From NCBI GenBank assembly GCA_018222915.1, contig JAAEZI010000002.1:92653-156652 (forward strand): 64,000 nucleotides of DNA, in the 5' to 3' direction. The notes below the pieces were generated by a model. The model was not told the DNA's origin and ran no database searches. It was given only the letters and a program-made list of their open reading frames with translations. The stretch comes from Algicola sp. Its GTDB lineage: Bacteria; Bacteroidota; Bacteroidia; Flavobacteriales; Flavobacteriaceae. Numbering within the stretch: the first letter of the stretch is position 1; each line of letters begins with the position of its first letter. Shown here one piece after another: positions 36,189-46,385 of the stretch. The position numbers were made by a program, and so were the translations under genes.

Positions 36189-36213
36189 TTGGCTAAGTGT
36201 TTTGGGGAATTAG

Positions 36214-36729
36214 TTAATTGTGATTTGGTGGTGTACTCGGATAAAGTAACGGTTCTTTTTCCTGAATATTGGAGATTTTAAAATAATACTGCTTTTCACC
36301 TTTGCGATAGCTCACAATACATTCAGTATCTGATATCTCAAAGGGTAACTCTTGTTTCTTTTTAGGTAACTGATTACTGTATTCTTCCTTCTGATCACTG
36401 CTTAAAACCAGATCAGTGTCTGGCTCATTAAATGCCGTTTTAAATCGCCCTATATAAAGGTGGGAATCATCCGTCTCTGTTAATTCCAATTTCGCCACTT
36501 TTTCTCTAAAATAAACACTATCTAAGATGACTGCGCTTTGCTCTGTTGGAATAAAAATGTTTAATCCAGAACCCGCGCCTTTAACGCCACCTGTCCAACG
36601 CTGAAAATACACATCACCAATATCTAACGGCGCTTCCTTTTGCAATTTTTGAGCTGTTGAACATCGGGAAAAACTCACTACAAACACGACCATAAGGCCT
36701 ATAAACGAAAGATCATTAATTGTTTTCAT
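36214..36729 (-). CDS. Hypothetical lipoprotein, paralogue of the previous gene
   Basis: 171 residues from the ATG at 36729 (MKTINDLSFIGLMVVFVV); earlier in-frame starts would precede the signal peptide with an improbable sequence. Lipobox FSRC, lipidated C23. It shares the KLQK-AP ... YFQ-WT ... GSGLN motif series with the gene at 35727 but has a longer middle section rich in charged residues. Role unknown. The ATP synthase terminator at 36779 separates it from atpG. Confidence 0.75.
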   Translation of the reverse strand: MKTINDLSFIGLMVVFVVSFSRCSTAQKLQKEAPLDIGDVYFQRWTGGVKGAGSGLNIFIPTEQSAVILDSVYFREKVAKLELTETDDSHLYIGRFKTAFNEPDTDLVLSSDQKEEYSNQLPKKKQELPFEISDTECIVSYRKGEKQYYFKISNIQEKEPLLYPSTPPNHN

Positions 36730-36778
36730 GATATTATATTGTATCTTATAAATATACAATTTCAAAATTAATGCCATA

Positions 36779-36812
36779 AAAAAAGTCCTGCTTTAGAAGC
36801 AGGACCTTTTTT
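36779..36812 (-). terminator. ATP synthase operon terminator
   Basis: Stem GTCCTGC (36785-36791) with GCAGGAC (36799-36805), U-run on the minus strand from the A-run at 36778-36784, 17 nt past the atpG stop. Confidence 0.88.
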
Positions 36813-36828
36813 ATAATTGGATATCAAC

Positions 36829-37689
36829 TTAGTTATTTAAAGCTTCAGCTCCACCAACAATCTCGAGTATCTCATTGGTAATAGCAGCTTGACGTGCTTT
36901 ATTATAAGTTAATTTCAATTGATCTCTTAGCTCAGTCGCGTTATCGGTTGCTTTATGCATCGCTGTCATACGTGCGCCATGCTCTGAAGCAAAACTATCA
37001 CGAACAGACTTATATAACTGCGTTTTCAATGACTTCGGAATTAGCTCTTCAACGATTTCAACCTTTGAAGGTTCAAATATGTAATCTACATTAACGTTCA
37101 GGTCTCCTTCTATTGGCTGAATAGGTAAAAACTGTTCGGTTTTTACGATTTGTGTAGCCGCATTTTTGAAGTGGTTGTAGACAATTTCAATGCGATCATA
37201 CGCACCTTCTACAAACTTTTCCATTAGCAATTCAGCGATATCCGCTACTTTGTCAAAGGTTAAGTCATCGTAAATATCACTTTTATTAGCGATCACATTA
37301 TTGGTTTTCTTAAAAGCATCATTTGCCTTTTTTCCAATCGCTAAATAAGATACTTCTTGGTTTGCGTAAGTCTCTTTCGAAAGATTAGTAACCTCCTTAA
37401 TGATGTTGGAATTGAAAGCACCTGCAAGACCTCTATTGGAAGTGATCACTACAAGTAAGACTTTTTTAACCTCACGTTGTTCTGCAAACTTACTACCTGA
37501 GTCCCCTTCTAGTGTTGCACTCAAGCTCTGTAAAAGCTCGGTCAACTTATCAGAATATGGACGCATCGCAGTAATCGCATCTTGGGCTTTCTTCAATTTT
37601 GCAGCAGATACCATTTTCATGGCACTGGTAATCTGCATCGTTGACGATACCGAAGATATTCTGTTACGTATTTCTTTTAGATTAGCCAT
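36829..37689 (-). CDS. atpG: ATP synthase gamma subunit
   Basis: 286 residues. N terminus LKEIRNRISSVSSTMQITSAMKMVSAAKLKKAQ is the family's conserved coiled-coil start, and the C terminus (ARMTAMHKATDNATELRDQLKLTYNKARQAAITNEILEIVGGAEAL) is the matching helix. This is the rotating central stalk linking the F1 catalytic head to the c-ring. It is the last gene of the operon and lies 52 nt after atpA, with a hairpin in between. Confidence 0.97.
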   Translation of the reverse strand: MANLKEIRNRISSVSSTMQITSAMKMVSAAKLKKAQDAITAMRPYSDKLTELLQSLSATLEGDSGSKFAEQREVKKVLLVVITSNRGLAGAFNSNIIKEVTNLSKETYANQEVSYLAIGKKANDAFKKTNNVIANKSDIYDDLTFDKVADIAELLMEKFVEGAYDRIEIVYNHFKNAATQIVKTEQFLPIQPIEGDLNVNVDYIFEPSKVEIVEELIPKSLKTQLYKSVRDSFASEHGARMTAMHKATDNATELRDQLKLTYNKARQAAITNEILEIVGGAEALNN

Positions 37690-37705
37690 ATATGAAATAT
37701 GAAAG

Positions 37706-37735
37706 ATCCTACACCAACCATAGCTAGTGTAGGAT
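37706..37735 (-). promoter_or_regulatory. Intercistronic hairpin between atpA and atpG
   Basis: Perfect 9-bp stem ATCCTACAC (37706-37714) with GTGTAGGAT (37727-37735), no U-run downstream, so not a classic terminator. Possible processing or stability element. Confidence 0.6.
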
Positions 37736-37741
37736 TATTAA

Positions 37742-39322
37742 TTATGCTCTATACTTTGCTGATAAGTCTTTAGTCACTTTTAACAAGGTGTCTGTCACTT
37801 CATCAGTTAATTTACCTGCTTTTAAAGTATCTAATACATCTCTGTGTTTTGCATTTAAATACTCTAAATAATCACGTTCAAATTCCTTAATTTTATCTAC
37901 AGGAACATCTCTCAATAAGTTTTTAGAACCTGCATAAATGATCGCTACTTGATCTTCTACCGTGTAAGGATCGTTCTGTGCTTGCTTTAAGATTTCAACA
38001 TTACGTTTACCTTTTTCGATAACATTTAATGTTGCTGCATCTAAATCAGAACCAAACTTAGCAAAAGCTTCTAGTTCACGGAATTGTGCTTGATCTAACT
38101 TAAGCGTACCGGCTACTTTCTTCATCGATTTGATCTGAGCAGAACCTCCCACACGAGATACAGAAATACCAACGTTAATCGCAGGACGTACACCAGAGTT
38201 AAACAAATCGGATTCCAAGAATATCTGACCATCTGTAATAGAAATCACGTTCGTTGGAATATAAGCGGAAACGTCACCAGCTTGTGTTTCAATAATTGGT
38301 AAGGCTGTTAATGATCCACCACCTTTAACTATTGGTTTTAAACTATCTGGTAAATCGTTCATGTCTTTAGCAATACCGTCATCAGCGATTACTTTTGCTG
38401 CACGCTCTAATAATCTTGAGTGTAGGTAGAAAACGTCACCAGGATACGCTTCACGTCCTGGAGGACGACGTAATAATAAAGATACCTCACGATAGGCAAC
38501 GGCTTGTTTTGATAAATCATCAAAAACAATCAATGCTGGACGACCAGTATCTCTGAAGTACTCTCCAATAGATGCTCCAGTAAAAGGTGCATAAACCTGC
38601 ATGGCTGCAGGATCGGATGCGTTAGCCGCAACAATAGTGGTATAAGCCAAAGCCCCTTTTTCTTCAAGGACCTTAGCAATGTTTGCTACTGTAGATGCTT
38701 TTTGACCTACAGCCACATAGATACAATATACAGGGTTTCCTGCATCATAAAATTCTTTTTGGTTCAAGATGGTATCAATACAAACGGTTGTCTTACCAGT
38801 TTGACGGTCTCCAATAACCAACTCACGTTGTCCTCTACCTACAGGAATCATGGCATCGATAGACTTAATACCTGTTTGTAATGGTTCGTTTACCGGCTGA
38901 CGATAGATAACACCAGGCGCTTTACGTTCCAATGGCATTTCATAAGTTTCACCAGTAATTGGTCCTTTACCATCAATAGGATTACCTAAGGTATCTACCA
39001 CACGACCTACGATGCCTTCACCTACTTTTACAGAGGCGATACGACCCGTACGCTTTACAGTTGACCCTTCTTTAACACCTACTGCAGCACCTAATAATAC
39101 GATACCTACGTTATCTTCTTCAAGGTTTAATACAATACCTTCTAATCCGCCATCGAATTCTACAAGCTCACCATATTGTGCGTTTGCCAATCCGTAAGCA
39201 CGTACAATACCATCACCTGCAGTTAATACGGTTCCAACCTCGTCTAATGAAGCTCCTGCTTCAAAACCTGAAAGTTGTTGTTTTAAGATTGCTGAAATTT
39301 CAGCTGGTTTTACTTCTGCCAT
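37742..39322 (-). CDS. atpA: ATP synthase alpha subunit
   Basis: 526 residues. P-loop GDRQTGKT at 171-178, followed by the conserved [15 protein letters not shown] and the F1 signature [17 protein letters not shown]. It is the non-catalytic nucleotide-binding subunit of F1. The catalytic beta subunit gene is absent from the window. The gene lies after atpH with a 59-nt gap that holds a hairpin. Confidence 0.98.
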   Translation of the reverse strand: MAEVKPAEISAILKQQLSGFEAGASLDEVGTVLTAGDGIVRAYGLANAQYGELVEFDGGLEGIVLNLEEDNVGIVLLGAAVGVKEGSTVKRTGRIASVKVGEGIVGRVVDTLGNPIDGKGPITGETYEMPLERKAPGVIYRQPVNEPLQTGIKSIDAMIPVGRGQRELVIGDRQTGKTTVCIDTILNQKEFYDAGNPVYCIYVAVGQKASTVANIAKVLEEKGALAYTTIVAANASDPAAMQVYAPFTGASIGEYFRDTGRPALIVFDDLSKQAVAYREVSLLLRRPPGREAYPGDVFYLHSRLLERAAKVIADDGIAKDMNDLPDSLKPIVKGGGSLTALPIIETQAGDVSAYIPTNVISITDGQIFLESDLFNSGVRPAINVGISVSRVGGSAQIKSMKKVAGTLKLDQAQFRELEAFAKFGSDLDAATLNVIEKGKRNVEILKQAQNDPYTVEDQVAIIYAGSKNLLRDVPVDKIKEFERDYLEYLNAKHRDVLDTLKAGKLTDEVTDTLLKVTKDLSAKYRA

Positions 39323-39341
39323 CTTTATTTAGATATTAGAC

Positions 39342-39376
39342 GTTAGGTCTCAGAAACGAATGTTTACTGAGCTAAC
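39342..39376 (-). promoter_or_regulatory. Intercistronic hairpin between atpH and atpA
   Basis: GTTAG-CTCAG (39342-39353, with a 2-nt bulge) pairs with CTGAG-CTAAC (39367-39376), 10 bp. No U-run follows, so it is not a terminator. Confidence 0.5.
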
Positions 39377-39381
39377 TATTC

Positions 39382-39918
39382 TTAATTTAATGTGAATTCT
39401 CTTTTTAATTTGTTCAATTTGTTCGCAACACTTGCATTGTATTGAATATCTCCAACACGCAAAATGAAACCACCTAAGATGCTTTCATCTATAATACTTT
39501 CTACTTCCACGTCCTTTCCAGTGAGCTCTTTAACTTTAGCTAAAACATTCACTCGTAACTCATCTGTTAATGGGACGGCAGTTGTAACCTTAGCAATCTG
39601 CGTATCTTTTAACTCATCATACAAACGCATATAACTAGTAGCTACATCATTTAAAAGCGCTAGTCGCTTGTTGTCAATCAAAGTATCTATTAAATTCAAT
39701 GTTATAGGCTGTGCTCCTTTGAAAACTTCTAACAATACTGCTTTCTTTTCTGAGGACCTCACTACAGGACTTTGAAGCATATCGCTCAAGTCTTTACTGC
39801 CTGCAATTGTCGATGCAATTGATTTCATATCAACATTTACAACTTCCGCTGCATTTTGATCTGATGCCAAGCTTAAAACTGCTTTTGCGTAACGTATTGC
39901 TGCTCTTGCTCCTGCCAT
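39382..39918 (-). CDS. atpH: ATP synthase delta subunit
   Basis: 178 residues, starting MAGARAAIRYAKAVLSLA and containing the conserved C-terminal ESIIDESILGGFILRVGDIQYNASVANKLNKLK motif. It connects the b-subunit stator to the F1 head. It follows atpF with a 6-nt gap and precedes atpA. Confidence 0.94.
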   Translation of the reverse strand: MAGARAAIRYAKAVLSLASDQNAAEVVNVDMKSIASTIAGSKDLSDMLQSPVVRSSEKKAVLLEVFKGAQPITLNLIDTLIDNKRLALLNDVATSYMRLYDELKDTQIAKVTTAVPLTDELRVNVLAKVKELTGKDVEVESIIDESILGGFILRVGDIQYNASVANKLNKLKREFTLN

Positions 39919-39924
39919 TATTTC

Positions 39925-40419
39925 TTAGTTTAATTTTGCTTCACCCAACATAGACTCAACTAAAGCCATTTGTTTGTCTTTGTTAGCTAATTCTTGACGC
40001 ACTACTTTTTCTGCAATTTCTACAGATAAGGAAGCGACATGGTTTTTCAATTCTGCCATCGCCGATTTCTTTTCGCTTTCGATAGCAGCCTGTGCTTTTT
40101 CAATGATTTTGTTCGCTTTTTCTTGTGCTTCAGTTTCAGCATTAGCGATCATTTTTTCCTTAAGCTCACGTGCTTCTTTCAGCATGGCTTCTCTTTCTAA
40201 TCTCGCTTCTTTTAAGATTCGTTCATTATCTGCTGTAAGGTTTTCCATCTCTTTACGAGCGTTTTCAGCAGAAGCTAATGCCTTTTTGATACCCTCTTCT
40301 CTATCGCTTACAGCTCCAAGAATAGGCTTCCAGGCAAATTTTCTTAAGATCAAAAGCAAAAACAAAAATGTTATCGCTGTCCAGAATACAAGACCAAATC
40401 CAGGTGTAATTAAATCCAT
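39925..40419 (-). CDS. atpF: ATP synthase b subunit
   Basis: 164 residues: one N-terminal membrane helix (FGLVFWTAITFLFLLLILRKFAW) then a long charged helix rich in A, E and K (about 40-150), the peripheral stalk. It lies 74 nt after atpE, with a perfect hairpin in between. Confidence 0.95.
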   Translation of the reverse strand: MDLITPGFGLVFWTAITFLFLLLILRKFAWKPILGAVSDREEGIKKALASAENARKEMENLTADNERILKEARLEREAMLKEARELKEKMIANAETEAQEKANKIIEKAQAAIESEKKSAMAELKNHVASLSVEIAEKVVRQELANKDKQMALVESMLGEAKLN

Positions 40420-40452
40420 TTCTTTTTGTTTTAAGTAACTTAAATTTTAAAG

Positions 40453-40483
40453 ACACAGAAGCAACCAACCGTTACTTCTGTGT
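40453..40483 (-). promoter_or_regulatory. Intercistronic hairpin between atpE and atpF
   Basis: Perfect 9-bp stem ACACAGAAG (40453-40461) with CTTCTGTGT (40475-40483), 13-nt loop, no U-run. It directly follows the gene of the subunit needed in the highest copy number. Confidence 0.6.
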
Positions 40484-40493
40484 TTTCTTGTTT

Positions 40494-41809
<1,316 letters not shown>

Positions 41810-41936
41810 CGTGTATCGCTTAAAAATACGCTGCTTTAAATTCGGTGCAAATGTACGTACATTATATTAATTGTCAAATAATAATTTCATGATTATTTGA
41901 TGCTGCGTTTTCAAGCTTGATTATGACGTATATTTC

Positions 41937-42335
41937 TTACTTTTTTTGCAGTAATTTGGTAATGGTGTAGACCTCAAAAGTTAAGAATATAAAATAGGGC
42001 ACAAAAAAGTTAGCCAAGTCATAGCCTTTCTGTTCGGGCTTTGACAAAATCCAAGGCAATAAAAACACCATAGTCAATATCATTTTCAAGAGCATGCCTA
42101 GAATAAATGCGTTGAAGACTTCTGTTTTACCAATAGATTCTCTGTAGTTGATAAGGGTATAAACGATAACTACAGTAATGATATGAAAGAGATAAATATG
42201 CCACAGCGGAAAAAACAAGTCAACCTCACTTGCGAAGTGATAATTTAGGTAACTGTGAATCCCAAACATCAATCCTGCTAGCACTAAAAGTTGGACTAGA
42301 AAATTCGCTTGTCTCTTTTTAAAAAGCTTATTCAT
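41937..42335 (-). CDS. Small four-helix membrane protein associated with ATP synthase genes
   Basis: 132 residues with four hydrophobic helices (about 15-32, 42-62, 73-95, 106-127) and basic termini. Its start follows the atpZ stop directly (no gap) and it precedes atpB by 127 nt, the position held by an AtpI-like protein in many operons. It may correspond to the flavobacterial family catalogued as DUF6168; this name is from memory. A role in F0 assembly is inferred from position only. Confidence 0.65.
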   Translation of the reverse strand: MNKLFKKRQANFLVQLLVLAGLMFGIHSYLNYHFASEVDLFFPLWHIYLFHIITVVIVYTLINYRESIGKTEVFNAFILGMLLKMILTMVFLLPWILSKPEQKGYDLANFFVPYFIFLTFEVYTITKLLQKK

Positions 42336-42599
42336 TTATTGATCTTCTTTTGAAGCGGCAATAATACGTCTAATTATATAAATTATTGATATTATCACAG
42401 AGGATAATGATCCAGCCAGAGTGTAAAGATTATGTTCATTAGGGTACATCTCATCGAGTTTGTAACCTATAAACGTTCCTACACCAATGATAGCAAACAT
42501 TTGAATACCGATACTGGAGTATCTTGCATAGGTATTAAGCGGTTTGTCCCTTTTCTGGTTTTCCCTTTTCGAGGGCTGCTTGCTGTCCTGTGGTTCCAT
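42336..42599 (-). CDS. atpZ: AtpZ/AtpI-type ATP synthase accessory protein
   Basis: 87 residues with a charged N terminus and two membrane helices (YSSIGIQMFAIIGVGTFIGYKLDE and TLAGSLSSVIISIIYIIRRI), the layout of AtpZ/AtpI, which assist c-ring assembly or Mg/Ca uptake in other bacteria. Its ATG at 42599 is the only start codon upstream of the helices in this frame, so its first 22 codons overlap the end of the bactofilin gene (65 nt). Confidence 0.82.
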   Translation of the reverse strand: MEPQDSKQPSKRENQKRDKPLNTYARYSSIGIQMFAIIGVGTFIGYKLDEMYPNEHNLYTLAGSLSSVIISIIYIIRRIIAASKEDQ

Positions 42600-42975
42600 T
42601 GTTCAATTCTTTTAAGGCGCCTTTCATTAAACATGTTGCATTAAATGTGGCTCCTGGTTCCACAGACAATTTACCAACTTCAACTTCACCTTCTACATGC
42701 GCCGTAGATTTCAAGGTTAATGTATCTGAAAGTAACAATTTGCCCATAAATTTGCCTTCAATGTCGGCGTTGGCACTTTTTAAAGTTCCATTAATAGTTC
42801 CCGTTTTACCGATAACGACCTTTCCTGGAGTTTTAATATTTCCTTGAATGGAGCCTTCGATTCTGAAATCGCCATCACTAATAATATCACCTGTTATAAC
42901 TGTGCCTTTCGCGATCGTGTTCTGTTGTGAAGTTGTGTCTGAAGCCATACGTCCTGTTTTTTTATCTGAAAACAT
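42535..42975 (-). CDS. Bactofilin-family cytoskeletal protein
   Basis: 146 residues. The core repeats (GTVITGDIISDGDFRIEGSIQGNIKTPGKVVIGKTGTINGTLKSANADIEGKFMGKLLLSDTLTL) form the right-handed beta-helix typical of bactofilins (polymer-forming cytoskeletal proteins). The C-terminal tail is polar (GQQAALEKGKPEKGQTA) and is coded by the segment that also encodes the start of atpZ in another frame. It could polymerise near the membrane and position envelope machinery. It follows sprE by 9 nt. Confidence 0.9.
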   Translation of the reverse strand: MFSDKKTGRMASDTTSQQNTIAKGTVITGDIISDGDFRIEGSIQGNIKTPGKVVIGKTGTINGTLKSANADIEGKFMGKLLLSDTLTLKSTAHVEGEVEVGKLSVEPGATFNATCLMKGALKELNNGTTGQQAALEKGKPEKGQTA

Positions 42976-42984
42976 AGGTCTAAT

Positions 42985-45543
42985 TTATTGAGATTCTAAG
43001 TAGTCGTTTAAATTTTTATGTCGTTGTACAATTTCGTAGTTAGGCGAAGAAATTGAGTGATAGGTTCGGTCTATTTTGTTTTTGTTTTCCTTAAGTATTT
43101 CTGCAAACCCTGCAGCCCCTTCAGCACTTGTCAATCCATGAACCACGACAAAGGTTGTCTTAGAATCATAAAAATCTACAGAGGTTGATAGGTCAAAATA
43201 ATTGATTTTTGAAATGGCCTCATTGAGTTCCTTTACAAAATCAGCAATTTGGTCTTTTTCATCAGTACTAAAAGGGTATAGCACGTTAAAGTGTTTTGCT
43301 TTATCATTACTCACAAACTCTTTTTTGGCAAAAATAGGAATCACATTGGTCATGATTTCTTGGGCTTTTTTACCTTCTTCGGAATTCGGGTAGGTCAACG
43401 CAATATAGTTGACGCCTTTTTTATAGGCTTCAAACCCTTTCAGTCTGCCATTGGCCGACGCCTTTAAAATTTCAAATTTCGGCACCATTGGATCGCCTTC
43501 AAAACGATCAATATAGGTTTCGGTTTTTGAAACTACCGCCTCATATTCTTGATTGTTAAACTGTTTATATAACGCTTCGTAAAGACGCTCTGGGCTATTT
43601 TCATCTTGAGATAATTCAGATTTTGGGTTCAGCAATATTTGCGCATATCTAGAATCTGGATAGCCGTTAACGATCTCCTGCTTCATGGCACTGGCTTTAT
43701 TATCCAAGCCCAGTTCGACATAAATTTTGTAAAGATTGTATTTTGAAGGCAGAATTAGTCGTTCTTCTGGATCATTACTCAATAAGGTCTCTAACCGTGA
43801 TTTGGCCAGTTCATACTCTTTAAATTTCTCCTTATAAATCATACCTAACTGATAATAAGCATAATTTCGATCTTTTGACAAGCTATCAATAACTTTTTGA
43901 TCTGTAGGTATTTGTGCTATATAAAACGCTGGATCAAACTGTTCTTCATTGGCGACATCAAATGAACCCGTAACATTGTCTAATGCGTTATTAGCTCTCG
44001 ACTTCGTGTTTGATAAACGCCAGTTATCTTTTAATTCACGATCACCCCAAACTCTCATAAATTCATTTTTACCATAGGCAACGGTCGTTGGGTTGTAGAA
44101 ATAGAATTCTTGTGCCTTTCCTTTGGTTGCAGTAGGATCTGCTCTTAGTGATTTTTCGACATTGTTGGCAATGGATTGCTTTTGTCCAGTATTCGAATTT
44201 CGTCTGGCTTCCGCCTCTGCTTTTTCCTGTTCCGCTTCAGCTTGAACCTTGAGTTTCTCTGTATATTCTGAAAAATAAGCCAGTTGAGCATCTTCAGATA
44301 AATGAACCAATCGCAAGATACTGTCATTCACCTGAGCCACATCCTCATAATAAATGACATCTTCCAAATTCTCTCGTTTGCGATTAACCACACGATACGG
44401 TTTAGAATTCAGCTTCATATGCTGCATGGTACTGTCATAATAAGCACCAGCTTTCTTATATTCCGCATTATCAAAACTCATATCACCAAGCGTTACATAA
44501 TCTCTAGAAATAAGTTCCTTGTCTCCTAGATTGGTACGCAGTGATTTATTGTAATAGGCTATCGCTAATGAGTCCTTTTGATTGGCTCGGTGATATTCAG
44601 CAATACGATAATAGATTTTATCCAAAAACGGACGATTTTCTCTGTTTTCCTCTAGGTCTGTTAAATATTCTTCAAACGCTATTCTATCACCAGAGGCCAT
44701 ATCAAAGTTGTACGACTTCGCTAAATGAGCATTAATGTAATAAGGTCGAGGAATTTTTCTGTGCATTTCAATTACCTTGTCAAAGGCTAAATTCGCACTA
44801 TCTTTTTCACCCATTTCATTATATAATTGTCCTAAAATATAATTGAAACGCGCTTTCTCCTTTTTCTTTTTAGTGAATTCTGCAGCCACCTTTAACTGCG
44901 TCATAGCACTATCTTTAGACTTGGTGTTGATATATGCTTGGGCTAAAATCGCATTGGCATCGGCTAAATCCTGATCTTCAAGTTCTTCTTGTTCAAGTAA
45001 ACGTTTGAGGTTTTTAATAGCCAACTGATTGTTTTCCAACCTGATATTTGTTTTCTCTCTCCAAACTTTGGCTGTATTAATCTTATCACTTGCAGGATAT
45101 TTGTAAAGAATATAGTTGAAGGCCTCCAAGGCAGGAACAAAGCGCTGGTCGAAATAACGTGCTTGACCTAATAATAGATACGCCTCATCAATTTGCGGGT
45201 TGTATTCTTTGCCTTTGATATTCATGCCGTGCTTTTGAACGGCTTTAATGGCTTTCTCTTCCGCACGCTGAAAATCTTGATTCTTGGATTGACCCGGAAG
45301 AATAATATCTTCCGAAACTTGCATCCGCTCGATGGGTAGTAAATCCCAAAAATTATCTGTAGATGCATTATCAACAGTCTCTCGTCCTTTCTCGAGCGCA
45401 ATATTACCATTATAAAGAATATTATATTTGGTCCCTAAGGCATGAAAGTTTCGGTTGACAAACGTATCTTTTTTTCGAGAACATCCCGAAAATAAAATGG
45501 CCACAGATAAGAGTGTTATATAGACTTTAAAAGAGGTATTCAA
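42985..45543 (-). CDS. sprE: SprE/PorW-like TPR lipoprotein of the type IX secretion system
   Basis: 852 residues. Lipoprotein signal with lipobox FSGC (C21), then the conserved mature start (KKDTFVNRNFHALGTKYNILYNGNIALEKG) and numerous TPR repeats, as in SprE of Flavobacterium johnsoniae and PorW of Porphyromonas gingivalis, which are needed for T9SS secretion and gliding. The C-terminal part (about 730-840, FDLSTSVDFYDSKTTFVVVHGLTSAEGAAG) matches these family members. It starts the run sprE-bactofilin-atpZ-ATP synthase. Function assigned by family resemblance. Confidence 0.82.
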   Translation of the reverse strand: MNTSFKVYITLLSVAILFSGCSRKKDTFVNRNFHALGTKYNILYNGNIALEKGRETVDNASTDNFWDLLPIERMQVSEDIILPGQSKNQDFQRAEEKAIKAVQKHGMNIKGKEYNPQIDEAYLLLGQARYFDQRFVPALEAFNYILYKYPASDKINTAKVWREKTNIRLENNQLAIKNLKRLLEQEELEDQDLADANAILAQAYINTKSKDSAMTQLKVAAEFTKKKKEKARFNYILGQLYNEMGEKDSANLAFDKVIEMHRKIPRPYYINAHLAKSYNFDMASGDRIAFEEYLTDLEENRENRPFLDKIYYRIAEYHRANQKDSLAIAYYNKSLRTNLGDKELISRDYVTLGDMSFDNAEYKKAGAYYDSTMQHMKLNSKPYRVVNRKRENLEDVIYYEDVAQVNDSILRLVHLSEDAQLAYFSEYTEKLKVQAEAEQEKAEAEARRNSNTGQKQSIANNVEKSLRADPTATKGKAQEFYFYNPTTVAYGKNEFMRVWGDRELKDNWRLSNTKSRANNALDNVTGSFDVANEEQFDPAFYIAQIPTDQKVIDSLSKDRNYAYYQLGMIYKEKFKEYELAKSRLETLLSNDPEERLILPSKYNLYKIYVELGLDNKASAMKQEIVNGYPDSRYAQILLNPKSELSQDENSPERLYEALYKQFNNQEYEAVVSKTETYIDRFEGDPMVPKFEILKASANGRLKGFEAYKKGVNYIALTYPNSEEGKKAQEIMTNVIPIFAKKEFVSNDKAKHFNVLYPFSTDEKDQIADFVKELNEAISKINYFDLSTSVDFYDSKTTFVVVHGLTSAEGAAGFAEILKENKNKIDRTYHSISSPNYEIVQRHKNLNDYLESQ

Positions 45544-45647
45544 AAGGATTCATTTTTGTAAATACTATAACTACAATCGCTCGCATATATTATGCAATGC
45601 TGTAAAAATAAGCATCTTTTTGAATTATCTCTGAAAAATGCTGGATT

Positions 45648-46373
45648 TTAGTTGTCCTGCAAACTACTTGTAGACTCAGAACCCGAGAAATGTAATTCCA
45701 ATTCTTTAAGCGTTGCTTCATTAGTCGCTAAATCTTTAACCACCGTTCCTTTCTCTAATACTACAATTCGTTCACAGACGTCAGTAACATGCATTAAATC
45801 GTGGCTGGATACTAACACTGTAACACCCTTTTTTTCAGCTAAATCTTTAATAATCGATTTCAGTCTTATTTGTGTGGTAGGGTCTAAATTTGCAAAGGGT
45901 TCGTCTAAAATAATCACTTCCGGATTTCCTATAAGTGCAGCTACAATTCCTGCTTTCTTCTGATTCCCTTTACTCAAGTCTCTCAAGTATTTTTTCTGTC
46001 CGAGAATTTCACCATGAAAAAAGTCTTCAAACTGAGAAATTAAGCCATCAACATCGGCTTTGTTTTGTCCGCGAAGATCACCTATGAAATAAAAGTACTC
46101 TTCAGGTGTTAAATAACCTATGAGGAAACTTTCATCTATAAATGCTGAGGTAAATGGCTTCCAATCTTCACTTTCGTGAACCAAAATCCCATTGTTCTTG
46201 ATGCTCCCTGTTGTAGGTTTAATCAAATCTAAAAGGAGGCTGAAGTAAGTCGTTTTACCAGCACCATTGTTACCAACTAAACCAAAACTTTGTCCTTTTG
46301 GAATATCTAAGTTGTCTATTTTTAATACAGTTGAAGTTCCGTACGCCTTTGAAAGATTGTATGTTCTTATCAT
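45648..46373 (-). CDS. ABC transporter ATP-binding protein
   Basis: 241 residues. Walker A GNNGAGKT (34-41), signature-like LSKGNQKK (a variant of LSGGQ), Walker B VIILDEPFANLDP and H-loop VLVSSHDLMHV. A single NBD of the exporter type. It pairs with the membrane protein gene directly upstream (12-nt gap). The signature is atypical (S-K-G-N) but is seen in other NBDs of this group. Substrate unknown. Confidence 0.88.
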   Translation of the reverse strand: MIRTYNLSKAYGTSTVLKIDNLDIPKGQSFGLVGNNGAGKTTYFSLLLDLIKPTTGSIKNNGILVHESEDWKPFTSAFIDESFLIGYLTPEEYFYFIGDLRGQNKADVDGLISQFEDFFHGEILGQKKYLRDLSKGNQKKAGIVAALIGNPEVIILDEPFANLDPTTQIRLKSIIKDLAEKKGVTVLVSSHDLMHVTDVCERIVVLEKGTVVKDLATNEATLKELELHFSGSESTSSLQDN

Positions 46374-46385
46374 ATGAGTTTCATT

